From NCBI GenBank assembly GCA_021323795.1, contig JAJPKH010000070.1:1-34071 (forward strand): a DNA stretch of 34,071 nt, given 5' to 3'. Source of the DNA: Acidiferrobacteraceae bacterium (GTDB taxonomy: Bacteria; Pseudomonadota; Gammaproteobacteria; Acidiferrobacterales; Sulfurifustaceae). How positions within the stretch are numbered: the stretch's first letter is position 1; every line of letters starts with the position of its first letter. Of the stretch, positions 16,938 through 24,309 are shown in pieces. The translations under genes were made by a program, and so were the position numbers. The notes beneath the pieces are model-generated. The model saw only the letters and a program-made list of their open reading frames with translations. It ran no database searches and had not been told where the DNA came from.

Positions 16938-17908
16938 TGGAACCGCTGCCCGATTTTCAATTGCTGAAGCCGCGCTCCGTTGCGGAAGCGGTCACGGCGC
17001 GAGCGGCGTCCGCGCACGCGCGCTTTCTCGCGGGCGGCACGGATCTGCTCGCGAACTTGCGCAGCGGGCTGATCGAGGTCGATACGCTGATCGATCTCGG
17101 CGCCATCCCGGAGCTGCATCGGCTCGGGGCGCATGCCGACGGGATACGCATCGGGGCGGGCGTGACGCTCGAGGAACTCGCCGCGCACCCGCAAGTCGCG
17201 CGCGACTACCCGGCGCTCGCGCAGGCGGCCGCCGGCGTGGCCGGACCGACGCACCGCGCCGTCGCCACGGTCGGCGGCAATCTTTGTCTCGATACCCGCT
17301 GTCGCTTTTACAACCAAAGCGAATGGTGGCGCGCCGGCAATCAGCATTGCCTCAAGCTCGCCGGCGATACCTGCCGCGTCGCGTTGAAGGCGGATCGCTG
17401 CTACGCCGCCTTCAGCGGCGATCTCGCGCCGGCGCTGATGGTGCACGGTGCGATCGCCGAGATCGCGGGAGCGCAAGGGCGGCGCGAGCTGCCGCTCGGC
17501 GAACTCTACACGGACGAGGGACGGGCTTATTTGAATCTCGCGCCGCACGAGCTGCTCGTCGCGCTGCGCCTGCCGGCGGCCGGCGGTTTACGTTCAGGTT
17601 ACGAAAAAATCCGCATCCGCGCCGCGATCGATTTTCCCTTGACGGGCGTCGCCGTCGCGTTACGCCGCGACGGCGAGCGCGTCGGCGAGCTTTGTGTCGC
17701 CGCCACCGGCACCGAATCGCGGCCGCTCCGATTCGCCGGCTTGGAGGTGTTGCAAGGCATGACGCGCGACGCGGCGCTGGTGACCCTCGATAAGTTGATC
17801 CGCAAGCAGCTCGGGATGATGGAGACGCACCTGGTTTCCGCCGGTTACCGGCGCCGCGCCACGCTGGTGGTGGCGAAGCGCCTGGTGCAACGGCTGTTCG
17901 CCGCGTAG
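16937..17908 (+). CDS. hcrB: 4-hydroxybenzoyl-CoA reductase, beta subunit (FAD plus [4Fe-4S])
   Basis: A 323-residue flavin subunit. FAD motifs are FLAGGTDLLANLR and TVGGNLCLDTRC. Between them and the rest is the insertion that distinguishes HCR from other family members: Cys122, Cys138, Cys146 and Cys155, the same numbers I recall as [4Fe-4S] ligands in the Thauera enzyme. The extra cluster reverses the usual electron flow, allowing reduction. The start is GTG 16937, overlapping the hcrA TAG by one base, with AGGAG eight bases upstream. Gene order here is gamma-alpha-beta. It is the last gene of the rightward operon, ending five bases from the convergent thioesterase gene. Confidence 0.94.
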   Translation: MEPLPDFQLLKPRSVAEAVTARAASAHARFLAGGTDLLANLRSGLIEVDTLIDLGAIPELHRLGAHADGIRIGAGVTLEELAAHPQVARDYPALAQAAAGVAGPTHRAVATVGGNLCLDTRCRFYNQSEWWRAGNQHCLKLAGDTCRVALKADRCYAAFSGDLAPALMVHGAIAEIAGAQGRRELPLGELYTDEGRAYLNLAPHELLVALRLPAAGGLRSGYEKIRIRAAIDFPLTGVAVALRRDGERVGELCVAATGTESRPLRFAGLEVLQGMTRDAALVTLDKLIRKQLGMMETHLVSAGYRRRATLVVAKRLVQRLFAA

Positions 17909-17913
17909 CGGTT

Positions 17914-18348
17914 CTACGGTACTTGAAACTGTTCGACGCGGGCTCGCACGTCGGGCCGGAACGGGATGGCGCCGTTCGTTTCGAGCGACGCCTGCACGAT
18001 GATCAGCGTGGCGCGTACGCGTTCTTCGCCGGTTTTGCTGTGCACCGATATCGCGAGCGTGAGCGAGCTGTTACCGAGCTTTTTGACCGCCAAGCGCATG
18101 AGGAGACGCTCGCCTTGCCGGCTGGGCGCGAGGAAATCCGCCTCGACGTGCGCGAGCGGAATGCCGAGATTGTCTTTGAGATGAAGGTCGGCGAAGTCGA
18201 TCCCGATGCCTTCGTTGAACCAATCCTCGACGAGCTCGTTGAACAATAGAAAATACTGCGGATAAAAAACGATTCCCGCCGGATCGCAGTGCTGCAGGCG
18301 AATCAACTTTTCGCGCTCGAACGGTCCGCGTCTGATATTACCGTGCAT
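17914..18348 (-). CDS. Acyl-CoA thioesterase, 4HBT (hot-dog) family
   Basis: A 144-residue hot-dog thioesterase. LQHCDPAGIVFYPQYF holds the catalytic aspartate of the Pseudomonas-type 4-hydroxybenzoyl-CoA thioesterase and YbgC group. The frame is open upstream to 18474, but GAGGAG five bases before ATG 18348 and the family N-terminus fix the start. The likely role is release of CoA from benzoyl-CoA or other aromatic CoA esters when they build up, as proposed for thioesterases in benzoate clusters. It closes the boxD-ligase-transporter operon and lies 34 bases behind the hydrolase gene. Confidence 0.88.
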   Translation of the reverse strand: MHGNIRRGPFEREKLIRLQHCDPAGIVFYPQYFLLFNELVEDWFNEGIGIDFADLHLKDNLGIPLAHVEADFLAPSRQGERLLMRLAVKKLGNSSLTLAISVHSKTGEERVRATLIIVQASLETNGAIPFRPDVRARVEQFQVP

Positions 18349-18382
18349 GTTTACTCCTCGCAAAAATTCTCGGTGGTGTCGC

Positions 18383-19189
18383 CTAGGTACCGGTCGTGAT
18401 CCGCGGCGCCTTCCCGGCGCTCGCGGGGCGGCGGATTTTTTCCACGAACCGCGCGACCGCTTCCAGTACCGCACTCGGCTTATCGCGGTGCGGCGAGTGG
18501 CCGCAATCCGGTAATTTCACGAGTTCCGTGTCCGGCAGCTGCCGCGCGATGCGGTCGATTTGTTCCATCGTGCCGTACTCGTCGTTTTCGCCCTGAATCG
18601 CGAGCACCGGGCAGCGGATGCGCGGCAGAAATTCCTCGATATTCCAATTTAAAAAGTCCGGGTTCAACCAAACGTCGTTCCAGCCCCAGAACGCCGAATC
18701 CGGATCCGCATGGTAGCGCGCGAGCTTCGCTCGCAAGTCGGTCGTTTCGTACATTTGCTTGGCGGCCCGGATGCTTCGAATGGATAGATCTTCCAGCATC
18801 ACGTGCGGCGCCATGACGATCAGGCCGGTCAACGCGCGTGCGCCGCCGCCGGCGCAGATGATGGCGATCGACGCGCCGTCGCTGTGGCCGAACAGAATCG
18901 GTTTGTCGATCTTCAGTTTGTCGAGCAGCTCCGGAAGCGCCTTCAAGCCTTCGTCGTGCATGAAACTCGCATGCCGCGACGCCGTGAGCGGATCCGATTG
19001 CCCGTAACCGTAACGCGAATAGACGAGGGCGGGACAGCCGGTGGCGCTGACGACCTGCGTCGGAAAATCGCGCCACATGGACACCGACCCGAGTCCTTCG
19101 TGCAGGAACACGATGACCGGAGCGGCGGCGTCCGTGGAAGGAATGAGCTGGTACTCGAGGCGATGCCCTTGAACCGTGACAAAATCCAT
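18383..19189 (-). CDS. Alpha/beta hydrolase
   Basis: A 268-residue alpha/beta hydrolase. Oxyanion region is HEGLGS (30-35), the nucleophile elbow GHSDGAS puts Ser at 103, the acid is in GENDEYG and the histidine in CGHSPHRD. The fold resembles meta-cleavage-product hydrolases and esterases. Its substrate is unknown; hydrolysis of an aromatic ester or thioester, or of a lactone formed from the box pathway, are options. The ATG overlaps the livF stop by one base (TAATG). A C-terminal extension of about 15 residues follows the last helix. Confidence 0.85.
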   Translation of the reverse strand: MDFVTVQGHRLEYQLIPSTDAAAPVIVFLHEGLGSVSMWRDFPTQVVSATGCPALVYSRYGYGQSDPLTASRHASFMHDEGLKALPELLDKLKIDKPILFGHSDGASIAIICAGGGARALTGLIVMAPHVMLEDLSIRSIRAAKQMYETTDLRAKLARYHADPDSAFWGWNDVWLNPDFLNWNIEEFLPRIRCPVLAIQGENDEYGTMEQIDRIARQLPDTELVKLPDCGHSPHRDKPSAVLEAVARFVEKIRRPASAGKAPRITTGT

Positions 19190-19902
19190 TAAACACCCAA
19201 ATGCTTGTGCAAAATATCGGAGCGCGACCGTAGCTCGGTGCTCGGACCTTCAAATACGATGCTTCCTTTCACCAGGATGACGTTGCGATCGGTGATCGCC
19301 GTTACCGCGCTGTGATTCTTGTCGACAATGACGGTGGCGATGCCGCTCTCGCGAATCTGGCGGATGATGCGCCAGATCTCGACGGCGATGAGCGGCGCCA
19401 GTCCTTCGGTCGCTTCGTCGAGGATGAGCAGATCCGGATTCGTCATGAGCGCCCGCCCGATAGTGAGCATCTGCTGCTCGCCGCCCGAGAGCTGGGCGCC
19501 GCCGTGGTGCAGCCGTTCGGCCAGCCGGGGAAAGGTGGCGAGAATCCGTTCGAGCGTCCAGTGGCGCTTGCCGTCGACGCTCGGGCGCGCCGCCATCACC
19601 AGGTTTTCGCGCACGCTCAGGTTGGGAAAGATGCCGCGTCCTTCCGGAACATAGGCGATGCCGCGGCGCGCGACGGCATGAGGCGGTGCGTCGGTCATGG
19701 CGCGGCCGCGCACGTGCAGCTCGCCGTGGCGGCTCGGTACCAGCCGCAGCAGACTGCGAATCAACGTGGTCTTGCCCATGCCGTTACGGCCCATCAGGCC
19801 GATGGTTTCGCCGCCGCGCACCGTGAAATCGATGCCGCGCAAAATGTGGCTCGCGCCGTAGTACGTGTGCAGGCCGCGGGCCTCGAGGAGAACCTCAGAC
19901 AT
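19189..19902 (-). CDS. livF: ABC transporter ATP-binding protein, LivF-type
   Basis: A 237-residue ATPase. Walker A GRNGMGKTT, signature LSGGEQQML and Walker B LLILDEATEGLAP are in place, with the LivF features LHTYYGASHILRG and AYVPEGRGIFPNL. It powers uptake with LivG through the LivH/LivM pore. It overlaps livG by eight bases, and GAGGA lies before the start. Family members next to benzoate-CoA ligase are thought to carry benzoate or other aromatic acids rather than amino acids; that is contextual here. Confidence 0.92.
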   Translation of the reverse strand: MSEVLLEARGLHTYYGASHILRGIDFTVRGGETIGLMGRNGMGKTTLIRSLLRLVPSRHGELHVRGRAMTDAPPHAVARRGIAYVPEGRGIFPNLSVRENLVMAARPSVDGKRHWTLERILATFPRLAERLHHGGAQLSGGEQQMLTIGRALMTNPDLLILDEATEGLAPLIAVEIWRIIRQIRESGIATVIVDKNHSAVTAITDRNVILVKGSIVFEGPSTELRSRSDILHKHLGV

Positions 19903-20656
19903 GACGTTCCTCGTCCTCCCCCAAGTAAACTTGTTTCACCGCGGCACTCGCCCGGATCTGCTCCGGCAGGCCGCTTTCGAGCACCTGGCCGTTGGCCATC
20001 ACGGTGATGCGATCCGCCACCGCGAACACCGCGTCCATGTCATGTTCGACGAGCATGACGGCGTGATCCGCCGCGAGCTTGCGCAACAGCTCGACCATAC
20101 GCGCCGATTCTTCCGCGCCCATGCCGGCGAGCGGCTCATCGAGCAACAACACGTCGGGATCGGTCGCGAGCACCATGGCGATCTCGAGCTGGCGCTGTTC
20201 GCCGTGGCTCAACGTGGCGGCGACTATTTCGCCGCGTCCGGCGAGGCCCGCTTGTTCGAGCGCGCGTTCCGCGGCGGCGGAGACCGCTCGGTTGTGCAGC
20301 GCATTGGCGAAGATGTTGAACGGGCGCGCGTCGCGCGACTGCGCGGCCAGGCGGCAGTTCTCGAACGCCGTGAAGCTCGGGAAGATATTGGTTTTCTGGT
20401 AGCTGCGTCCGACGCCCATGCGCGAGCGGCGGTCCATGCTCAGCGCGGAGATGTCGCGCCCCTTATAACGGATGGTCCCCGCGGAAAGCGGCAAGTCGCC
20501 GGAGAGCAGATTGATAAGCGTGGATTTGCCCGCGCCGTTCGGTCCGAGCACGGCGTGCAGTTGACCGCGCTGCAGTTCGATGGAGACGTTATTCACGGCG
20601 GCGAGCCCGCCGAAGTGACGGGTCGCGCCGGCGGCGGAAAGCAGGGCCTCAGCCAT
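19895..20656 (-). CDS. livG: ABC transporter ATP-binding protein, LivG-type
   Basis: A 253-residue ATPase with Walker A GPNGAGKST, the LivG-like signature LSHGEQRQLEIAM, Walker B LLLDEPLAGMG and the family segment GVGRSYQKTNIFPSFTAFEN. It pairs with LivF. The start overlaps the livM stop by eight bases and the stop overlaps livF by eight bases, so the transporter genes are tightly coupled. Confidence 0.92.
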   Translation of the reverse strand: MAEALLSAAGATRHFGGLAAVNNVSIELQRGQLHAVLGPNGAGKSTLINLLSGDLPLSAGTIRYKGRDISALSMDRRSRMGVGRSYQKTNIFPSFTAFENCRLAAQSRDARPFNIFANALHNRAVSAAAERALEQAGLAGRGEIVAATLSHGEQRQLEIAMVLATDPDVLLLDEPLAGMGAEESARMVELLRKLAADHAVMLVEHDMDAVFAVADRITVMANGQVLESGLPEQIRASAAVKQVYLGEDEERHV

Positions 20657-21638
20657 GCTTCGCCTCCGCCACCACGGGCTTCTTGACTCCGCGGGTCTTG
20701 AAACGATCGGCGAGGCTCGCGAGGCCGCCGGGGAAGAACAGTACCACCAGTACGATCAGGCCGCCCATCAACAGTTGCCAGTGCTTGGTGAGAGCCGAAA
20801 AATATTCTTGCATCATCACGAATGCAAACGCGCCGGCAATGGGGCCGTACAACGTGCCCATGCCGCCCAGGATCACCATCAGCAGCACGTTGCCGGACTG
20901 GTGCCAGCTCAGGATTTCCGGGTTGACGAAGCCGAACTGGCACGCGGCGAGATAACCCGCGAGGCCGCCGAGACCGCCGGCGATCGTGAAGCTCGCGAGC
21001 TTGTAGCGCAGGACCGGATAGCCGAGCGACCACATGCGATGCTCGTTGACTTTGATTCCGATGAACGCGCGCCCGAGCGGCGATTGCAGCAGGCGTCGCA
21101 GGAACAGATAGACCAGCAGCATCAGCGCGAATACGAAATAGTAGAAGTGCCGGGTATTCCCCAGGTCGAACAGCGTGTAACCGGCGAGCTTCGCTTCGGG
21201 CTTGAAGTTGAGGTAGGTGCCGTCCGAGCCGCCGCCGAGCCCGGTGTCGTGGAACAGAAAATAAACCATTTGCGCGAACGCGAGCGTCACCATGATGAAG
21301 TAAATGCCCTTGGTGCGCAGCACGAAGAGGCCGATGACGAAGGCGCTCGCCGCCGCGATCAGCACCGACGCGGGGAGCGTCAGCCACAGGCTCGCCGCCT
21401 CGTACTTGGGCGAAATCAGAACGACCGCGTAGGCGGCGATGCCGAAGTAGGCGGCATGCCCGAAGCTCACCAGCCCGGTGTATCCGACCAGCAGGTCGAG
21501 GCTCATGGCGAAGATCGCCATGATCATGATCTTGGTGACGAGCTCGATGTAGAACGGGGAGTTGGCGAGCGGAAATAGCGCGATCGCGAGCGCGCTGGCG
21601 AGGAAAGTGGCTTGCAATGTCTTGGGTAACGGCGTCAT
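20649..21638 (-). CDS. livM: ABC transporter permease, LivM-type
   Basis: A 329-residue inner-membrane permease with about eight to ten hydrophobic helices. LLVGYTGLVSFGHAAYFGIAAY and IGIKVNEHRMWSLGYPVLRYKLA are the LivM hallmarks, and GGMGTLYGPIAGAF lies near the end. The C-terminus is a short basic cytoplasmic tail. It begins one base after the livH stop, implying coupling, and overlaps livG. Confidence 0.92.
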   Translation of the reverse strand: MTPLPKTLQATFLASALAIALFPLANSPFYIELVTKIMIMAIFAMSLDLLVGYTGLVSFGHAAYFGIAAYAVVLISPKYEAASLWLTLPASVLIAAASAFVIGLFVLRTKGIYFIMVTLAFAQMVYFLFHDTGLGGGSDGTYLNFKPEAKLAGYTLFDLGNTRHFYYFVFALMLLVYLFLRRLLQSPLGRAFIGIKVNEHRMWSLGYPVLRYKLASFTIAGGLGGLAGYLAACQFGFVNPEILSWHQSGNVLLMVILGGMGTLYGPIAGAFAFVMMQEYFSALTKHWQLLMGGLIVLVVLFFPGGLASLADRFKTRGVKKPVVAEAKHG

Positions 21639-21639
21639 T

Positions 21640-22506
21640 TCACGCGCGCCGGAACAGACCTTCGGGCCGCCACAACAGGATCGCGGCCATCAAGAGGTAA
21701 ACCGCGATGCCGGCGTAGTCGGGGACGAACACTTTTCCGAACGTGTCGGCAAAGCCGATCAGCAAGGCGGCGACCAGCGCCCCCCATACCGATCCGATGC
21801 CGCCGATCACGACGACGACAAACGAGAGGATCAGCACCTGATTGCCCATCCCCGGAAACACCGAAGAGACCGGCGCCGCGAGCATGCCGGCGAAGGCGGC
21901 GAGCGCCATGCCGAGCGCGAACACCAGCCGATAAATGAGATTGATGTTGACGCCGAGCGACTGCGCCATCTCGCGGTTGGTGTTGCCGGCGCGGATCATC
22001 ATGCCGAGCCGGGTGCGCTGGATGAAGAGATACATCGCGCCGGCGATCAGCAGACATACGCCCGAGATGAACAGACGGTAGACCGGGTAGCTCTGGTTCT
22101 CCGTCAGGGGAATCGAATAATTGAGGAACGCCGGGATCGGGACGCCGTGTACGTCGTCGCCGGCGATAATGCTGCGCAGCTCCTCGAAGATAAGGATCAA
22201 GCCGAAGGTAAGCAGCACCTGCTCCAGGTGTTCGCGCCGGTACAGCCGGCTGAAAAGCAGCCACTCGAGTACGATACCGAGGATCACGCTCAGGATGATA
22301 CCGAGCAGGATCGCGAGGAATAGATTGCCGGTCAGCGCGGACAACGAGAAGGCCATGTACGCGCCGATCATGTAGAAGCTGCCGTGGGCGAGATTGATGA
22401 TGCCCATGATGCCGAAGATGAGCGTGAGCCCGCTCGCTACGAGGAACAGCAACAAGCCGTACTGAATGCTGTTCAGTATCTGGATTAAATAAACAGACGC
22501 ATCCAT
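21640..22506 (-). CDS. livH: ABC transporter permease, LivH-type
   Basis: A 288-residue inner-membrane permease with LivH marks: QILNSIQYGLLLFLVASGL, IINLAHGSFYMIGAY and GMMIRAGNTNREMAQSLGVN. The ATG at 22506 is preceded directly by TATAGAAG, so a Shine-Dalgarno at normal distance is missing. This is unusual beside the strong sites of its neighbours. The upstream region carries a 16-base tandem duplication, a hairpin and a decayed binding-protein gene, so the original leader may have been rearranged. Confidence 0.9.
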   Translation of the reverse strand: MDASVYLIQILNSIQYGLLLFLVASGLTLIFGIMGIINLAHGSFYMIGAYMAFSLSALTGNLFLAILLGIILSVILGIVLEWLLFSRLYRREHLEQVLLTFGLILIFEELRSIIAGDDVHGVPIPAFLNYSIPLTENQSYPVYRLFISGVCLLIAGAMYLFIQRTRLGMMIRAGNTNREMAQSLGVNINLIYRLVFALGMALAAFAGMLAAPVSSVFPGMGNQVLILSFVVVVIGGIGSVWGALVAALLIGFADTFGKVFVPDYAGIAVYLLMAAILLWRPEGLFRRA

Positions 22507-22510
22507 CTTC

Positions 22511-22542
22511 TATAAAATGCGAAAAGTATAAAATGCGAAAAG
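22511..22542. repeat. Perfect tandem duplication of a 16-base unit
   Basis: TATAAAATGCGAAAAG occurs twice without a gap, at 22511-22526 and 22527-22542, just upstream of livH. Two perfect copies suggest a recent slippage event or a repeated AT-rich control element. Confidence 0.9.
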
Positions 22543-22558
22543 GGCGGATCATCCGCCC
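22542..22558 (-). terminator. Hairpin before livH, possible attenuator or terminator
   Basis: GGGCGGAT and ATCCGCCC flank a single base, an eight-base perfect inverted repeat (in practice a six-pair GC stem with a five-base loop). On the minus strand it is followed by TTTTCG, a weak U-tract. Hairpins between a binding-protein gene and its permease genes commonly lower permease expression. The T-run is short, so full termination is doubtful. Confidence 0.5.
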
Positions 22559-22575
22559 ATACGGTATCGCGAAGG

Positions 22576-22804
22576 TTACGTACTCGACTCGCGACCGCCG
22601 AGCTTGCCGCCGTGCTCGGCCGCGCCGAGTTTGAACCCGTCGGTGGTTTCATTCCCGAGCGACGCATAGGTGCCGGAATAAGGCATTAGCTTCGGCGGCT
22701 GCGCGAACAGCGCTTGTGCCGGAAGCAAGCAATTCCGATGCTGACGGCGGTGCCATCACGGCACGACGAATAAAACGGGACCGAGAATTCAACGCGTCAT
22801 TCAT
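22576..22804 (-). pseudogene. Remnant of a second ABC substrate-binding protein gene
   Basis: The minus strand carries a start region with AGGAG before ATG 22804, a signal-peptide-like stretch (RSRFIRRAVM) and then, in another frame, LMPYSGTYASLGNE, TTDGFKLGAAEHGGKLGGRE and a stop at 22576-22578. The intact neighbour reads MLPYTGTYASLGNT, IANAFKLAVAESGGKLAGRE at the equivalent place. Homology stops after GRE, so only the first quarter of a paralogue remains, with a frame break near the signal peptide and the rest deleted. With the non-coding stretch to 22991 it fills a gap of nearly 490 bases between the binding-protein gene and livH; apart from a small GGGC/GCCC hairpin near 22823 I see nothing else there. 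Confidence 0.8.
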
Positions 22805-22991
22805 TGCACTCCTGCTATAAAGGGCGTGAGCCCTCTTTAGGCAAAAAGTGCGCCCCCCTTTCTATACCTATATATGTAACGCAACGTGCACCGCGTGCCG
22901 CAATCATGACGGCGGCACTACTTGCCACCGCCATGATGTCTGCGCCTCCGCGCTGTTTATCCGCGCTCTCAGCTAGCGTGATGCAGTGCTG

Positions 22992-24191
22992 CTATAGCTT
23001 GCACCCATGGGCCGGGTCCGCCAGCGCCTTCACGGCGATACCCGTCGACTTGTTCTCCTTACCGTTCACCTGACGGGCGTAAAAATCCTGTACCGGATTA
23101 TGGGCCTTGGAGAGGGTAAAGGTGCCGCGCGGGCTGTCGATCTTGGCGGCGCCCATCGCTTTGTACATCTGTTCCTTCTTGCTGACGTCGCCCTTTACCG
23201 CTTCGAGGCCGATCCGCAGTAGTTGCGCGGCGTCGTATCCTTGGACGGCGTAAACGTCGGGCTCGGCGTTGTACGCCTTCTTATAAGCCGCGCGAAACGC
23301 GTTGTCCTTCGGCGTGTTCAAGCCGTCGGCGTAGTGCAGCGCGGTAATGATGCCCTGTGCGTCCGCGCCCTGCGCTTCGAGCGTGCCGTCCGTTAAGAAT
23401 CCCGTGCCATAAAGCGGAATCTTGCCTTTCAGCCCGGCCGCGGCGTAATCCTTCACGAACTTGACGGCACCGCCGCCCGCGAAGAACACGAAGACCGCGT
23501 CCGGCTTCAGCGACGCGATCTCGGTAAGGAACGGTTGAAATTCGACGTTGGGGAAGGGGAGCGTCATTTCCTTCAGCACCTTGCCGCCGCCTTTCTGAAA
23601 CGCTTCTTTGAAACCGTCGACCATTTGCTGTCCGGCCGCGTATTTCCACGTCAAGGTCACCGCGGTCTTGTATTTCTTATCGGCCATGATTTTGCCGGTC
23701 GCATAACCGGGCTGCCAGTTGCTGAACGAAGTGCGGAAGATGTTCGGCGCGCAGAGCGGGCCGGTGATCTCATCCGCCCCGGCGTTCGGAACGATCATAA
23801 GGGTGTTGGTCTCGCGCGCGATTTTCGCCATGCCGATGGCGACACCCGAGTGCACGGTACCGACCAGGACGTCGACCCGGTCGCGCTTAACCAGCTTGTT
23901 GGTGTTCTCCGGGGCCTTGGCGGGATCCGATTCGTCGTCCACCGTGTAGTACTCGATCTCCCGGCCCGCGAGCTTGCCGCCGCTTTCCGCCACCGCGAGC
24001 TTGAAAGCATTGGCGATCGTGTTCCCAAGGGATGCGTACGTGCCGGTGTAAGGAAGCATAAAGCCGACTTTGATTTTGTCCGCTGCCTGGGAAGGTGTAA
24101 GCGGCAGCACGCCGACCATCGCGACTGCGGTCGCGAGCAGGCCGCGCATGATGACGCGCCGTTTCCCCCCGTTTTCTTTTTCGGTCTTCAT
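22992..24191 (-). CDS. ABC transporter substrate-binding protein (aromatic acid type)
   Basis: A 399-residue periplasmic binding protein of the Leu/Ile/Val-binding (peripla_BP_6) fold. A signal peptide is clear: basic residues KRRVIMR, a hydrophobic core and TPSQAADK, with probable cleavage after SQA. The mature part begins IKVGFMLPYTGTYASLGN, typical of the branch that also binds aromatic acids. AGGAGG lies eight bases before ATG 24191. It follows the benzoate-CoA ligase gene by 118 bases, in which no gene is seen, and feeds the LivHMGF system. Benzoate is the expected ligand from context, not from binding-site residues. No lipobox cysteine is present. Confidence 0.9.
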   Translation of the reverse strand: MKTEKENGGKRRVIMRGLLATAVAMVGVLPLTPSQAADKIKVGFMLPYTGTYASLGNTIANAFKLAVAESGGKLAGREIEYYTVDDESDPAKAPENTNKLVKRDRVDVLVGTVHSGVAIGMAKIARETNTLMIVPNAGADEITGPLCAPNIFRTSFSNWQPGYATGKIMADKKYKTAVTLTWKYAAGQQMVDGFKEAFQKGGGKVLKEMTLPFPNVEFQPFLTEIASLKPDAVFVFFAGGGAVKFVKDYAAAGLKGKIPLYGTGFLTDGTLEAQGADAQGIITALHYADGLNTPKDNAFRAAYKKAYNAEPDVYAVQGYDAAQLLRIGLEAVKGDVSKKEQMYKAMGAAKIDSPRGTFTLSKAHNPVQDFYARQVNGKENKSTGIAVKALADPAHGCKL

Positions 24192-24309
24192 ATTGAATTC
24201 CTCCTAATGCTGGCTTTGGTTGGAAATGATTCACTCTTGTTGGTGCGAAACCCGTTAGCGGCGCCGTAGCCGCAAGAAAAGAACCGCCGGCCCCTGTCGT
24301 GCCTGCGGC

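Noticed and set aside
22821-22836. AGGGC/GCCCT hairpin near the remnant start as a terminator
   Set aside because: Stem is short and no T-run follows on either strand.
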